Positions 35,416 to 43,832 of a DNA stretch of 64,000 nucleotides are shown here, piece after piece. The notes under the pieces are model-generated. The model saw only the letters and a list, made by a program, of their open reading frames with translations, did no database searches and had not been told where the DNA came from. The first letter of the stretch is position 1. Each line of letters starts with the position of its first letter. Location: assembly GCA_000161975.1 (NCBI GenBank), contig GG688422.1:369824-433823 (forward strand), in the 5' to 3' direction. This DNA is from Eubacterium saphenum ATCC 49989. Its GTDB lineage: Bacteria > Bacillota > Clostridia > Peptostreptococcales > Anaerovoracaceae. Both the position numbers and the translations under genes were made by a program.

Positions 35416-36933
35416 CTATACCTCTTCATCTGCAAGCTGAACACCTTCGTCCGGCTGATCCTTATAGCCGCTCTTGCCCTTAAGCCCTGTAAGAAGTGCT
35501 GCAGCCAAGAATACTAGCGCAAGCGCTCCCCAACCGAACACCTTTATGTCAAACATCTCATACTTGCCGTAGCCTTCAGTAACGAGCGTCTTCGTGTTTA
35601 ATATAAGCATTACGCCAAGCACTAGCACCGTAACTATTTTAAGACAAAGCGCCCACCATTTACCTACACTGAAATTCGAATATTCATTTGCATAGCTTCG
35701 GATCTTCTCTATATTAAAGAACCAACCTATCAATATTACCTCGATAAATCCGCCAAGAGCAACGCCTATCTGATTTATAAACGCATCCACGATGTCGAGT
35801 ATGCTAAGCCCTGCGCCCGTTATAAACAAGAAACTTAGTAAGAAGGACGGAACTAAGATAAGCGTAGTCGCCTTCTTATGCTCTATATCGAACTTATCCT
35901 GAATACCTGCTATAACGGCCTGGAATATCGATATTAATGATGTAACTCCTGCCGTAAACAACGTACCGAAGAATATCACTCCGAATACCGTATTTAGCGC
36001 AGGAAGCTCACTTATAGCTGTAGGGAATGTCATGAATGCAAGCCCTATACCGCCACTACCTGCAACTTCGTTAACAGGAACTCCCTGCTGAACGGACATA
36101 TATCCCATTATGCCGAACACACCTATCGCTATGAACAGCTCATAACCGTGATTCGCTGTAGCCGTAAGGAAGGCGCTGTTTACAACGTCTGTCTTTTTCG
36201 GCAGATAACTTGCGTAGGATATCATTATCGCAAACGCTATCGACAAGCTATAGAACACCTGTGAATAGGCGGCTATCCAAACATCAGACTTCTTAAGTGC
36301 ATCCCAGTTTGGCGAGAACAGATAATCAAGCCCCTGAGCTGCTCCAGGAAGGGTGATTCCCCTTATTACAAGCAATATGGTAAACACTAAAAGTATAGGC
36401 ATACATATCTTGCATGCAAGCTCTATACCCTTGCTGACACCTCTGTAGAGGATTATAGCAACAAGCACCCAAACAAGTGCAAACGGCAACAACAGATGCG
36501 TCTGTATACCTCCGAAATTATGAGCTGAGTCTGTCATGTTTAAGAATTTTCCGGTAAAGAAGGATGTCGGATCATTGCCCCACTGCTGTCCGAAGGAAAA
36601 TCCGATGTAACTCGTTACCCATACAACTATTGCAAAATAATACACAGCTATTACGAATGATACCATTACTTGGATCCAGCCAAGCCATTCAAATTTACTG
36701 TTGATCCTTGCAAGAGCTACCGGCGCTCCTCCCCTATAAGTCTTACCTATAGTATATTCCAGGATCAGAATAGGGATACCTGCCGTAATGATTGCAAATA
36801 AATATGGCAGAATGAATGCTCCCCCTCCGTTTGATGCAGCAGTATACGGAAACCTCCATATATTGCCAAGGCCTACGGCAGAACCTATAGCTGCCAATAT
36901 AAAGCCCAATTTACTTCCCCATTGTTCTCTCAC
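35416..36933 (-). CDS. sodium-dependent amino acid transporter (NSS family)
   Basis: A 505-residue membrane protein with 11-12 predicted transmembrane helices. The N-terminal WGSKLGFILAAIGSAVGLGN then IWRFPY is the NSS/LeuT signature, covering Na+ and substrate contacts of TM1. The family imports amino acids such as Met, Ala, Leu, Trp or Tyr with Na+; the linked MetS-like gene suggests a Met/Ala-type importer. A TTGACC-18-TATATT promoter precedes it. Confidence 0.93.
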   Translation of the reverse strand: MREQWGSKLGFILAAIGSAVGLGNIWRFPYTAASNGGGAFILPYLFAIITAGIPILILEYTIGKTYRGGAPVALARINSKFEWLGWIQVMVSFVIAVYYFAIVVWVTSYIGFSFGQQWGNDPTSFFTGKFLNMTDSAHNFGGIQTHLLLPFALVWVLVAIILYRGVSKGIELACKICMPILLVFTILLVIRGITLPGAAQGLDYLFSPNWDALKKSDVWIAAYSQVFYSLSIAFAIMISYASYLPKKTDVVNSAFLTATANHGYELFIAIGVFGIMGYMSVQQGVPVNEVAGSGGIGLAFMTFPTAISELPALNTVFGVIFFGTLFTAGVTSLISIFQAVIAGIQDKFDIEHKKATTLILVPSFLLSFLFITGAGLSILDIVDAFINQIGVALGGFIEVILIGWFFNIEKIRSYANEYSNFSVGKWWALCLKIVTVLVLGVMLILNTKTLVTEGYGKYEMFDIKVFGWGALALVFLAAALLTGLKGKSGYKDQPDEGVQLADEEV

Positions 36934-36974
36934 CTTTTACCTCCTTAAATACTGCGAAAAAATAGAACGAGAAC

Positions 36975-37004
36975 AATATATCACAGCAAAAGGATGGAGG
37001 TCAA
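36975..37004 (-). promoter_or_regulatory. NSS transporter promoter (TTGACC-18-TATATT)
   Basis: On the minus strand TTGACC (36999-37004) and TATATT (36975-36980) are 18 nt apart, 42 nt before the start codon. Confidence 0.55.
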
Positions 37005-37173
37005 GGAATTTCTTGTAGTCTTTCTACAAATTAGTGTATATTTTTTGTCCAAAACAAACCATTGTTATGGAAGCCAGTTTTTCAAAAAGATTGAATCTAG
37101 AAATTTATATTCCTGAAACAAGAATTGATTTCTTAATAAAAGCAATAAACACCTGCTTATTTTTCGTTTGTTT

Positions 37174-37905
37174 CTACTGCTCCCTGTCGATATATTCGAC
37201 TAATGCATCATCCTTTGAGAGAACCCACCTGCCTATTACGGCAAACAGCACTCCTAAAATTGCACCTAATACAAACACCCAAAGCTGATACCTTACATTC
37301 ATATCTGCAAAAAGCGCCGCACTTATAGCAATTGAAGGATTTGCAAATGTACCTGTGAAAGGAGCTCCAAAAAGCGTTACAAGCATCATGGCAAGCCCCG
37401 TGGAAAAACCCGATATCCTCTTAAACTCACGCTTCTTGTTGGTTCCTAAAAATGATAATACGAGGATGAACACCAATATCGCTTCAAGGCATATAGTCTT
37501 AACGGCGCCTATCGAATAATCGCCGAACACGGCGTAGGTAGCCGCCCCGACATTCTTCGCATTCATAACGAGCCTTGAAACGAAACTTATGCCTGCGGCG
37601 GCGCCTATGATCTCTGCAATTATATATGAAAGAAGCTCTATCCCTGAAATCTTTTTGGTCACGGCCATGGCGAGCGTGATGGCGGGGTTAAAAAAGCACC
37701 CCGAAATTCCGGATACGGCATAGTAGAGAATTATATAGGTAATACCGTATGTCAAAGCTACTATAATGCTGTAGTGCGTAATATCAAGCCCCGAAGATGC
37801 ATTCGAAACACTTAGAAGCGCCCCCATTCCGCAGCCGAATACCGCAAGAAAAAACGTGCCTATCGCCTCTACGATAGACTTCCTCGTAAGCGTAATTCCG
37901 TTCAT
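37174..37905 (-). CDS. aquaporin / MIP family channel
   Basis: A 243-residue membrane protein with six predicted helices and two half-helix motifs: NPA in GCFFNPAITLA (first half) and NPS in TFANPSIAISA (second half, where NPA is usual). MIP channels pass water, glycerol or small solutes; the altered second motif leaves the specificity open. AGGAGG favours the ATG at 37905 over the in-frame ATG at 37920, which overlaps the stop codon of the thioesterase gene. Confidence 0.9.
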   Translation of the reverse strand: MNGITLTRKSIVEAIGTFFLAVFGCGMGALLSVSNASSGLDITHYSIIVALTYGITYIILYYAVSGISGCFFNPAITLAMAVTKKISGIELLSYIIAEIIGAAAGISFVSRLVMNAKNVGAATYAVFGDYSIGAVKTICLEAILVFILVLSFLGTNKKREFKRISGFSTGLAMMLVTLFGAPFTGTFANPSIAISAALFADMNVRYQLWVFVLGAILGVLFAVIGRWVLSKDDALVEYIDREQ

Positions 37906-37919
37906 ATCATCCTCCTGCA

Positions 37920-38369
37920 TTACTTCTTTTTTAAAAGCACCTTAAAACTTTCGTCCCACCTGCTATTCACCTTCCTTAGAATAACAGGTTTTCCCGATTT
38001 TAAAAAGCAGTTTTCCGTACTTCCCGTACACGCGAGCGTGCCGTTTTCATTATACACCTTGTAGTCAAACACGGATCTTACGGAATTATAACTCTTAAGA
38101 CTGCATACTATTGTAACGATCTCATCAAAGCGCACCGAATGGCGATACTTGAGCTTTACCTCGGTCACGGGCGTGATAATATCCTGCTCTTCAAACTCGG
38201 CATAGGGTATACCGGCACCATCCATCCACCTTACTCTCACGATCTCAAACCAGCGGATGTAATTGCTGTGATGAACCACTCCCATCTTGTCCGTTTCATA
38301 ATAATTCACCCTGTATTTGATTACAGCTTCGCCTTGCTCGTTCAATTTTATCTTATTTTCATCAGTCAT
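37920..38369 (-). CDS. acyl-CoA thioesterase (YbgC/FadM, 4HBT hot-dog fold)
   Basis: A 149-residue hot-dog-fold thioesterase. YYETDKMGVVHHSNYIRWFE is the family motif, with the catalytic Asp in TDKMG. It hydrolyses acyl-CoA or acyl-ACP thioesters; the substrate is not defined. Its 3' end touches the 5' end of the aquaporin frame, so they are likely co-transcribed. Confidence 0.92.
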   Translation of the reverse strand: MTDENKIKLNEQGEAVIKYRVNYYETDKMGVVHHSNYIRWFEIVRVRWMDGAGIPYAEFEEQDIITPVTEVKLKYRHSVRFDEIVTIVCSLKSYNSVRSVFDYKVYNENGTLACTGSTENCFLKSGKPVILRKVNSRWDESFKVLLKKK

Positions 38370-38703
38370 AATATCTCCTTAATACACATAATTAAATTAG
38401 CCCTTGCATACGATCTATAACCATTTTAACAAAAAAAATGCAAAAATCACCCCTTTAAGTGAAATTTATCAACCCTAAATATATTTATGACCCTCCGTTC
38501 CATGTTTTTTTGTTTAGTGTGTGCTATACATTTTTTTACTCAAGATTAACTCAGTGCCCGATAAATTTTTACCAATTTAAATAAATTTTATATAAAACCT
38601 AACCGCCTAATATTACATAGAGCCGAAACGCATCAAAAATCTAAATATGCGGAATTTAAACGCCCGATATTGCATAGAATACAAAAACACTGTGCTGAAA
38701 AGG
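38370..38703. other. intergenic region with a short imperfect direct repeat
   Basis: AT-rich DNA with no gene that I can support. An 18-bp sequence of the form CGCCnnATATTnCATAGA occurs twice (about 38603 and 38661), about 58 bp apart. Confidence 0.5.
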
Positions 38704-39300
38704 CTAAGGTTTTAAGTTTTCAAGCTCATGTTTTAAAGCTTCAAGCGCCCTTCTTCTGTGGCTTATAGCATTCTTTTGAGAAGGCTCGAGCTCTGCAAAT
38801 GTCTTATCAAAGCCATCAGGTATAAACAAGGGATCGTACCCGAAACCGTTATCCCCGACTTCACTATATCCTATAGTGCCGTGACACTTGCCACTTACGA
38901 CTACCTCACTTCCTTCATCCGTAATGAGCGTAAGCACGCATTCGTAGTGAGCCTTTCTGGATGCGCCTTCCTTTTTTGAAAGCTCAGCCAAAAGCTTTTT
39001 ATTATTTCTATCATCGTCCTTATCTACGCCTGCATATCTTGCAGAAAACACTCCGGGAGCGCCATCCAACGCATCTACACAGAGCCCTGAATCATCAGCC
39101 AACGCCGCCTTTCCCAAAAGGTCATGCACCGCCTCCGCCTTTATCTTGGAATTTTCGGAAAATGTACTCCCCGTCTCCTCGATATCGAGATCCGGATAAC
39201 CGTTTTCAGAAAGCGTAGTGATTACGATACCAAGTGGTGATAGGATTTCCTTAATCTCCTTTATTTTATGAGCATTGCCACTGGCTAAAACTACTTCCAT
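38704..39300 (-). CDS. rdgB: XTP/dITP diphosphatase (RdgB/HAM1)
   Basis: A 198-residue house-cleaning pyrophosphatase that removes non-canonical purine nucleotides. VLASGNAHKIKEIKEIL at the N-terminus, ALADDSGLCVDALDGAPGVF with the catalytic Asp, FGYDPLFIPDG, and the C-terminal SHRRRALEAL are all family signatures. Confidence 0.95.
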   Translation of the reverse strand: MEVVLASGNAHKIKEIKEILSPLGIVITTLSENGYPDLDIEETGSTFSENSKIKAEAVHDLLGKAALADDSGLCVDALDGAPGVFSARYAGVDKDDDRNNKKLLAELSKKEGASRKAHYECVLTLITDEGSEVVVSGKCHGTIGYSEVGDNGFGYDPLFIPDGFDKTFAELEPSQKNAISHRRRALEALKHELENLKP

Positions 39301-39327
39301 ATCATCCTCTTTCTTTCAATGTTCATA

Positions 39328-40044
39328 CTAGAGCACAGCCTTTAAAAACTGCTGCGTCCTTTCATTTTTAGGATTTGAAAAAATATCTTGCGGCCTTCCT
39401 TCTTCAAGTATTATGCCGCCATCCATGAACAGCACCCTGTCTGCAACTTCCCTTGCAAACCCCATTTCGTGGGTAACTATAATCATGCTCATGCCGTCTT
39501 CTGCGAGCCTTTTCATAACCTCAAGCACCTCTCCTACCATCTCGGGATCGAGAGCCGATGTCGGCTCGTCAAACAGCATGTATTCAGGCTCCATGGCGAG
39601 TGCCCTTGCAATTGCCGCCCTCTGCTTCTGTCCGCCCGAAAGAGATGCGGGATATACATCGAGTTTATCGGAAAGCCCCACTCTATCAAGGATCTTAATG
39701 CTGAGCTCTCTCGCCTCATCCTTAGGCATCTTTTTAACCTTCATGGGTGCGAGCATGACGTTATTTAGCGTAGTCATATGACCGAAGAGGTTGAAATTTT
39801 GAAACACCATCCCCATTTTTTGCCTTACCCTGTTGATGTTATCCTTGTTCACAACTTCGCCATCCACTATAACTTCTCCGGTATCAGGCTGCTCGAGCAT
39901 ATTTATACACCTTAAAAACGTGGATTTACCGCTACCTGATGCCCCTATTACGCACACCACTTCTTTCTCGTCTATCGTATCGCTGATTCCCTTTAAAACT
40001 TCAAGGTCACCAAATTTCTTGTATAAATTCTTTACTTCTATCAC
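39328..40044 (-). CDS. polar amino acid ABC transporter, ATP-binding protein
   Basis: A 238-residue ABC ATPase. Walker [10 protein letters not shown] (about 36-44), the Q-loop in [12 protein letters not shown], signature LSGGQKQR, Walker [14 protein letters not shown] and the switch His in IIVTHEMGF are complete. It is of the GlnQ/ArtP type that energises uptake of polar amino acids. The start is a GTG at 40044 with AAAGGAG before it. It is the last gene of the three-gene transporter unit. Confidence 0.95.
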   Translation of the reverse strand: MIEVKNLYKKFGDLEVLKGISDTIDEKEVVCVIGASGSGKSTFLRCINMLEQPDTGEVIVDGEVVNKDNINRVRQKMGMVFQNFNLFGHMTTLNNVMLAPMKVKKMPKDEARELSIKILDRVGLSDKLDVYPASLSGGQKQRAAIARALAMEPEYMLFDEPTSALDPEMVGEVLEVMKRLAEDGMSMIIVTHEMGFAREVADRVLFMDGGIILEEGRPQDIFSNPKNERTQQFLKAVL

Positions 40045-40062
40045 AACTCTCTCCTTTACTGC

Positions 40063-40737
40063 TTAGGCTTTTCTCTCGTTTCGCTTCATCCTCTTTTCGA
40101 TCAACTTTACGATCCTTGAAAGCGGTATCGTAAGGCACATATATGCGAGCGCAACACCTGTATATGCTTCGAACGTATTGAAATTGGAAGATGCCCACAG
40201 CTCTCCCTGCCTAAGTATTTCGGGAACGCCGCAAAATGCAAGTACGGAGGTCTCCTTTATCAATGTGATGAATTCGTTTCCGAGGCTCGGCATTATGATT
40301 TTAAACGCCTGCGGTATTATTATGAGGCGAAGCGCCATAAACTTGCTCATTCCGAGCGAACTTGCAGCTTCCATCTGCCCGTGATCCACAGACTGAAGAC
40401 CTCCCCTTATCACCTCGGCTACATATGCGGCACTGTTTAAAGCACACACGCACACCGCAGGGATTATTAGATTCGCCCATTTAAATTCACTTCCGTACGC
40501 CTGCAATATGGTGGGGATACCATATGCCATTATCAGAGCCTGCACGATAAGAGGCGTGCCCCTCACTATCTCTACATACACTCCCGCTATCCCTCGCAGC
40601 AAGATATTTTTAGACATCTTCATAAGGGCAATAAAAAAACCTAAAAAAATACCAAAAATAACTGCCATCACCGTTACTTGGAGCGTCATGGGAACGCCCT
40701 TAAGCGCTACCAGAAAACCTTCCTTAAAAACTTCCAT
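40063..40737 (-). CDS. polar amino acid ABC transporter, permease
   Basis: A 224-residue inner-membrane permease of the HisMQ family with about five helices. The EAA loop reads EAASSLGMSKFMALRLIIIPQAF. GTPLIVQALIMAYGIP is the other conserved block. It lies 18 nt upstream of the ATPase gene and 89 nt downstream of the binding-protein gene, with a stem-loop in that gap. Confidence 0.94.
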   Translation of the reverse strand: MEVFKEGFLVALKGVPMTLQVTVMAVIFGIFLGFFIALMKMSKNILLRGIAGVYVEIVRGTPLIVQALIMAYGIPTILQAYGSEFKWANLIIPAVCVCALNSAAYVAEVIRGGLQSVDHGQMEAASSLGMSKFMALRLIIIPQAFKIIMPSLGNEFITLIKETSVLAFCGVPEILRQGELWASSNFNTFEAYTGVALAYMCLTIPLSRIVKLIEKRMKRNERKA

Positions 40738-40761
40738 TCCTCACATCCTTTATAACCGCTT

Positions 40762-40796
40762 GAGGTAATGCCGGGTACAAGACCTGGCACTACCTC
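40762..40796 (-). other. intercistronic stem-loop between binding protein and permease genes
   Basis: Arms 40762-40776 and 40782-40796 form 14 of 15 pairs around a 5-nt loop. No U-run follows on the minus strand. Its position right after a binding-protein gene suggests an RNA 3'-end stabiliser that sets a higher level of binding protein than permease. Confidence 0.55.
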
Positions 40797-40826
40797 TTTC
40801 ACACAATTCATATACTCTGCGTATTT

Positions 40827-41606
40827 TTAGAACCACTTCTTCTTAAGCTTATCAAACTCTCCGCTCTTCTTGATAGCTTCAAATCCTTTGTTAAGCTTTT
40901 CTAAAAGATCTTTATTACCCTTCTTTACGGCGAAGGCATAGGCTTCTGCGTTCATGGTCTTTCCTACTATCTTTGTCTTGCCCGGTTTCTTTGCAAGATA
41001 TGCTTCACCTACAGGCTTATCGATTATAACGGCCTCCACATCTCCGTTTATGAGCTGAAGCACGCAAGCATCAAATTTCTTCATGCTTACAGCATCCGCT
41101 ATCTTACCCTGCTTTTTTAGCTTTTCTATGAGTTTACCGCCTGACGTACCCGTTTGGCTCGCAACCTTCATATTGCTCTTAAAATCCTTGATGCTCTTGA
41201 TCTTACTGTCTTTTTTAACCATTACAACAAGTCCGGCATCGCAGTATGTCTTAGAAAAGTCTACCTGCTTCTTTCTTTCGCCGTCGTTCGAATTCATACC
41301 TGCAGCTACGATGTCCGCATTACCCGCCTTAAGAGCCGGAATCAATGCATCGAATTCAAACGATTTGAATTCGATATCAAGGTTTTGATCCTTAGCTATC
41401 GCCTTCATAAGATCCATGTCAAATCCGTCGAGCTCTCCATCCTTGTTCGTGGTATCAAATGGAGGGAACGTAGGCTCCGTAGCTACTACAAGCTTCTTTG
41501 CAGATTTTTCGGAAGAACTGTCATCCTTCTTACCGCAGCCTGTGAAGCTGAGTGCCGTTACAATAGCGAGCGTAAAAATTAAAACCTTCTTTGTAATACT
41601 TTTCAT
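40827..41606 (-). CDS. polar amino acid ABC transporter, substrate-binding lipoprotein
   Basis: A 259-residue lipoprotein with signal sequence and lipobox FTGC (Cys24), then a type 3 solute-binding domain: VVATEPTFPPFDT, ELDGFDMDLMKAIAKDQ, DIVAAGMNSNDGERKKQVDF, and QTGTSGG. The family binds Arg, His, Gln, Cys or similar amino acids. The ArgR-like sites over its promoter hint at a basic amino acid, but this is inference. Confidence 0.94.
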   Translation of the reverse strand: MKSITKKVLIFTLAIVTALSFTGCGKKDDSSSEKSAKKLVVATEPTFPPFDTTNKDGELDGFDMDLMKAIAKDQNLDIEFKSFEFDALIPALKAGNADIVAAGMNSNDGERKKQVDFSKTYCDAGLVVMVKKDSKIKSIKDFKSNMKVASQTGTSGGKLIEKLKKQGKIADAVSMKKFDACVLQLINGDVEAVIIDKPVGEAYLAKKPGKTKIVGKTMNAEAYAFAVKKGNKDLLEKLNKGFEAIKKSGEFDKLKKKWF

Positions 41607-41642
41607 AATTTACCTCCTAAAAATTATTACAACAAAATCGAA

Positions 41643-41689
41643 TGCATTATCATTATACATAAAAATACGTTCGAGTGCAATAATATTCA
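41643..41689 (-). promoter_or_regulatory. promoter with two ArgR-box-like operators
   Basis: On the minus strand TTGCAC (41675-41680) and TATAAT (41652-41657) are 17 nt apart. TGAATATTATTGCA (41676-41689) matches the ARG-box consensus TGAATAAAAATKCA at 11 of 14 positions and covers the -35. A weaker copy (41643-41656) covers the -10. The promoter is well supported; ArgR control is a proposal. Confidence 0.5.
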
Positions 41690-41706
41690 TTATTTTTTTG
41701 TAAATT

Positions 41707-43269
41707 TTATGAATTTCTATCCATTTCCATCATAACTGCGCATTCTATGCGTTTTTTATGTATCCTGCAACCGATCTCATACTGCCCTGTGATATCTCCG
41801 GCATAATTCAGGGAATTCGCTGCGCATCCGCCGCTACAAAATAATTTTGCAAAGCAGGTCTTGCATTCCTTTCTACTGTATAGAGTGAGCTCTGTAAAAG
41901 GTTTCAGCCTCTCATTTTCAGTAATGCCGTCATTCACATTCCCGAGTATATATTCATCCTTCCCTACGAACTGGTGACACGGGTACAGGTCACCTTCAGG
42001 CGTAACCGCAAGGTATTCGCTTCCGACGCCACATCCTGAGAGCCTCTTTGAAATGCATGCGCCGTTGTTGAAATCTATCTTAAAGTGATAGAAATTAAAG
42101 CCCTTAGAAGCCCTTTCTCTCTTCAGCATCTCAAGGCTCAGCCTTTCATATTCACTGAGCACGTTGTCTATATTTGATTCATTTATAGAGTATTCCGCTT
42201 CATCGCAGGCTACCACGGGCTCTAAGGAAATTTCATCAAACCCGAGGTCTGCAATGTGAAGCACATCCTTTGAAAAATCCGTATTATATCCCGTATACGT
42301 ACCTCTTATATAGTAGTCCTTTTGCTTCCTTGCCTTTGCAAATTTAATGAACTTGTCCTTTATAAGCTCGTAGCTTCCGAGCCCCGCATGCTTTCTCATC
42401 CTGTCGTGCTTTTCTTTCCTGCCGTCGAGCGACATCACCACATTGCTCATTTGTTCATTGCTGAATTCTATCACCTCATCATCTATGAGTATGCCGTTTG
42501 TAGTGAGGGTGAACCTGAAATTCTTATTTGCCGATTTTTCTATGCTTCTTGCGTATTTTACCGTATTTTTTATAACATCGAAATTTAAAAGCGGTTCACC
42601 TCCGAAAAAATCCACTTCTAAATTTCGCCTGTTCTTAGATTCTCTTATCAGAAAGTCTATGGCAGCCTTCGCAGTTGCATCATCCATCAGCGCCTTGCTA
42701 CCGTTATATTCCCCATCACCCGCAAAGCAGTATCCGCACCTCATATTACATCCGTGGGCAACGTGAAGACATATTGCTTTGAGTGTCGATTGGCTCTTCT
42801 TAAGACCTGCCGCAATGCCTTCATACACATCCTCTGTAAACAATTCATCGCACAGCGTGAGCTCTCTTATATCGAGCAAAACCTCGATAACATCCGAAAG
42901 CTTAACATCTGATCCACATCCGCTATTTAAAACGCCATCTATAACACCCGCCTCTGCAGTCAGATAATCAAAAAGCTGCCGGTTTTCCGATTTTAAATTC
43001 AAAGCGCTGTTTCCTGCACTCAAAACATCATCTTTTTTCTCAGTATATATGCGATATGCATGCTCTAGGGCGGCAAAAGCCTCATCAGCCGAAATCTTCG
43101 ATAATTCAGCCATGTGATTTTTAAAACCTACGGGAAAGGTCTTTACAACGAGCTCATCGTATAGTTTAATGCACATAAAAGCAACGGGGTCGACTCCGTG
43201 AATCGCCCCGCTATTTCCATCTATGATGATATTATATCCATTTAAACTATATGCATGCGTTATCGGCAT
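41707..43269 (-). CDS. scfB: SCIFF-type radical SAM peptide maturase (SPASM domain)
   Basis: A 520-residue radical SAM enzyme. The N-terminal 70 residues are the RiPP precursor-recognition region. The AdoMet [4Fe-4S] motif CNMRCGYC has Cys174, Cys178 and Cys181. The C-terminal SPASM region supplies auxiliary-cluster cysteines (SGCGVGSEYLAV, DLYPCHQFVG, CKTCFAKLFCSGGCAANS, IGCRIHKKRIEC). The family introduces a thioether into the adjacent Cys-rich peptide. Known homologues are, as I recall, about 450 residues; here roughly 60 extra residues lie between the recognition domain and the SAM motif. Its ATG abuts the stop codon of the precursor gene, so translation is probably coupled. Confidence 0.9.
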   Translation of the reverse strand: MPITHAYSLNGYNIIIDGNSGAIHGVDPVAFMCIKLYDELVVKTFPVGFKNHMAELSKISADEAFAALEHAYRIYTEKKDDVLSAGNSALNLKSENRQLFDYLTAEAGVIDGVLNSGCGSDVKLSDVIEVLLDIRELTLCDELFTEDVYEGIAAGLKKSQSTLKAICLHVAHGCNMRCGYCFAGDGEYNGSKALMDDATAKAAIDFLIRESKNRRNLEVDFFGGEPLLNFDVIKNTVKYARSIEKSANKNFRFTLTTNGILIDDEVIEFSNEQMSNVVMSLDGRKEKHDRMRKHAGLGSYELIKDKFIKFAKARKQKDYYIRGTYTGYNTDFSKDVLHIADLGFDEISLEPVVACDEAEYSINESNIDNVLSEYERLSLEMLKRERASKGFNFYHFKIDFNNGACISKRLSGCGVGSEYLAVTPEGDLYPCHQFVGKDEYILGNVNDGITENERLKPFTELTLYSRKECKTCFAKLFCSGGCAANSLNYAGDITGQYEIGCRIHKKRIECAVMMEMDRNS

Positions 43270-43413
43270 CTATTTGTTCTGTTCGCACTCCTGGTTTACA
43301 ACGCTGCAAGATGTCTTGCTTGCAGACTGACAAGATGTCTGGCACTCACCGCAGCCACCCTTTACAACCTGCTTTGCAAAGTTTTTACTCTTTAGTGTAT
43401 TTATCCTTTTCAT
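43270..43413 (-). CDS. scfA: SCIFF-family Cys-rich RiPP precursor, Ser-substituted
   Basis: A 47-residue peptide starting MKRINTLKSKNFAKQVVKGG. The core is CGECQTSCQSASKTSCSVVN and then QECEQNK. It clearly belongs to the six-cysteines-in-forty-five family (usual core CGECQTSCQSACKTSC). It has only five Cys (21, 24, 28, 36, 43): position 32 is Ser, and position 37, normally Thr, is Ser too. In the studied homologue CteA, as I recall, Cys32 and Thr37 form the thioether. GGAGG precedes the ATG. tRNA-Cys lies 32 nt upstream with no terminator between. The function of SCIFF products is still largely unknown. Confidence 0.92.
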   Translation of the reverse strand: MKRINTLKSKNFAKQVVKGGCGECQTSCQSASKTSCSVVNQECEQNK

Positions 43414-43445
43414 AACCTTCCTCCACTCTTATAGTTTTGCAAAAT

Positions 43446-43519
43446 TGGAGGCGACACCCAGATTCGAACTGGGGATAGAGGTTTTGCAGACCTCGGCCTT
43501 ACCACTTGGCTATGTCGCC
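43446..43519 (-). tRNA. tRNA-Cys (anticodon GCA)
   Basis: A 74-nt cloverleaf on the minus strand starting GGCGACATAGCC and ending GTCGCCTCCA with encoded CCA. The anticodon loop CTGCAAA gives GCA. It is the last tRNA of the cluster and lies just upstream of the Cys-rich peptide gene. Confidence 0.96.
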
Positions 43520-43520
43520 A

Positions 43521-43595
43521 TGGCTAGGGTAGCAGGATTCGAACCTGCGAATGACGGAATCAGAATCCGCTGCCTTACCGCTTGGCTATACCCCA
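43521..43595 (-). tRNA. tRNA-Gln (anticodon CTG)
   Basis: A 75-nt cloverleaf starting TGGGGTATAGCC, the usual tRNA-Gln start with a U1-A72 pair, and ending with CCA. The anticodon loop reads TTCTGAT, giving CTG, which reads CAG. The more common TTG isoacceptor must be elsewhere. Confidence 0.93.
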
Positions 43596-43600
43596 TTAAA

Positions 43601-43677
43601 TGGGGTGGGTAGTGGGATTCGAACCCACGCATACAGGAGCCACAACCCTGGGTCTTAACCGCTTGACGATACCCACC
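43601..43677 (-). tRNA. tRNA-His (anticodon GTG)
   Basis: A 77-nt gene with anticodon loop TTGTGGC (GTG), T-arm GTGGGTTCGAATCCCAC, and the additional G at -1 facing C73 that is specific to tRNA-His. CCA is encoded. Confidence 0.95.
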
Positions 43678-43682
43678 ATATT

Positions 43683-43759
43683 TGGTAGCGGCGAGTGGGA
43701 TCGAACCACCGACCTTTCGGGTATGAACCGAATGCTCTAGCCAGCTGAGCTACACCGCC
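43683..43759 (-). tRNA. tRNA-Met (anticodon CAT, elongator-like)
   Basis: A 77-nt cloverleaf starting GGCGGTGTAGCTCAGC and ending in ACCA. The anticodon loop TTCATAC gives CAT. The anticodon stem lacks the three G-C pairs of initiator tRNA, so it is an elongator form. It is first in the Met-His-Gln-Cys cluster. Confidence 0.92.
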
Positions 43760-43778
43760 ACGATTAAACACATCAACT

Positions 43779-43807
43779 AGGTTACCAAAATATACCTTCG
43801 TTGTCAA
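43779..43807 (-). promoter_or_regulatory. promoter of the tRNA cluster (TTGACA-17-TAACCT)
   Basis: On the minus strand a perfect TTGACA (43802-43807) and TAACCT (43779-43784) are 17 nt apart, about 20 nt before tRNA-Met. No terminator separates the last tRNA from scfA, so scfA and scfB may be read from here as well. Confidence 0.75.
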
Positions 43808-43832
43808 TCCCTTGAATGATGTTTTATAATAT

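Noticed and set aside
37034..37288. 84-codon plus-strand frame starting upstream of the aquaporin stop codon
   Set aside because: It runs antisense into the aquaporin gene, has no ribosome site and matches no family.
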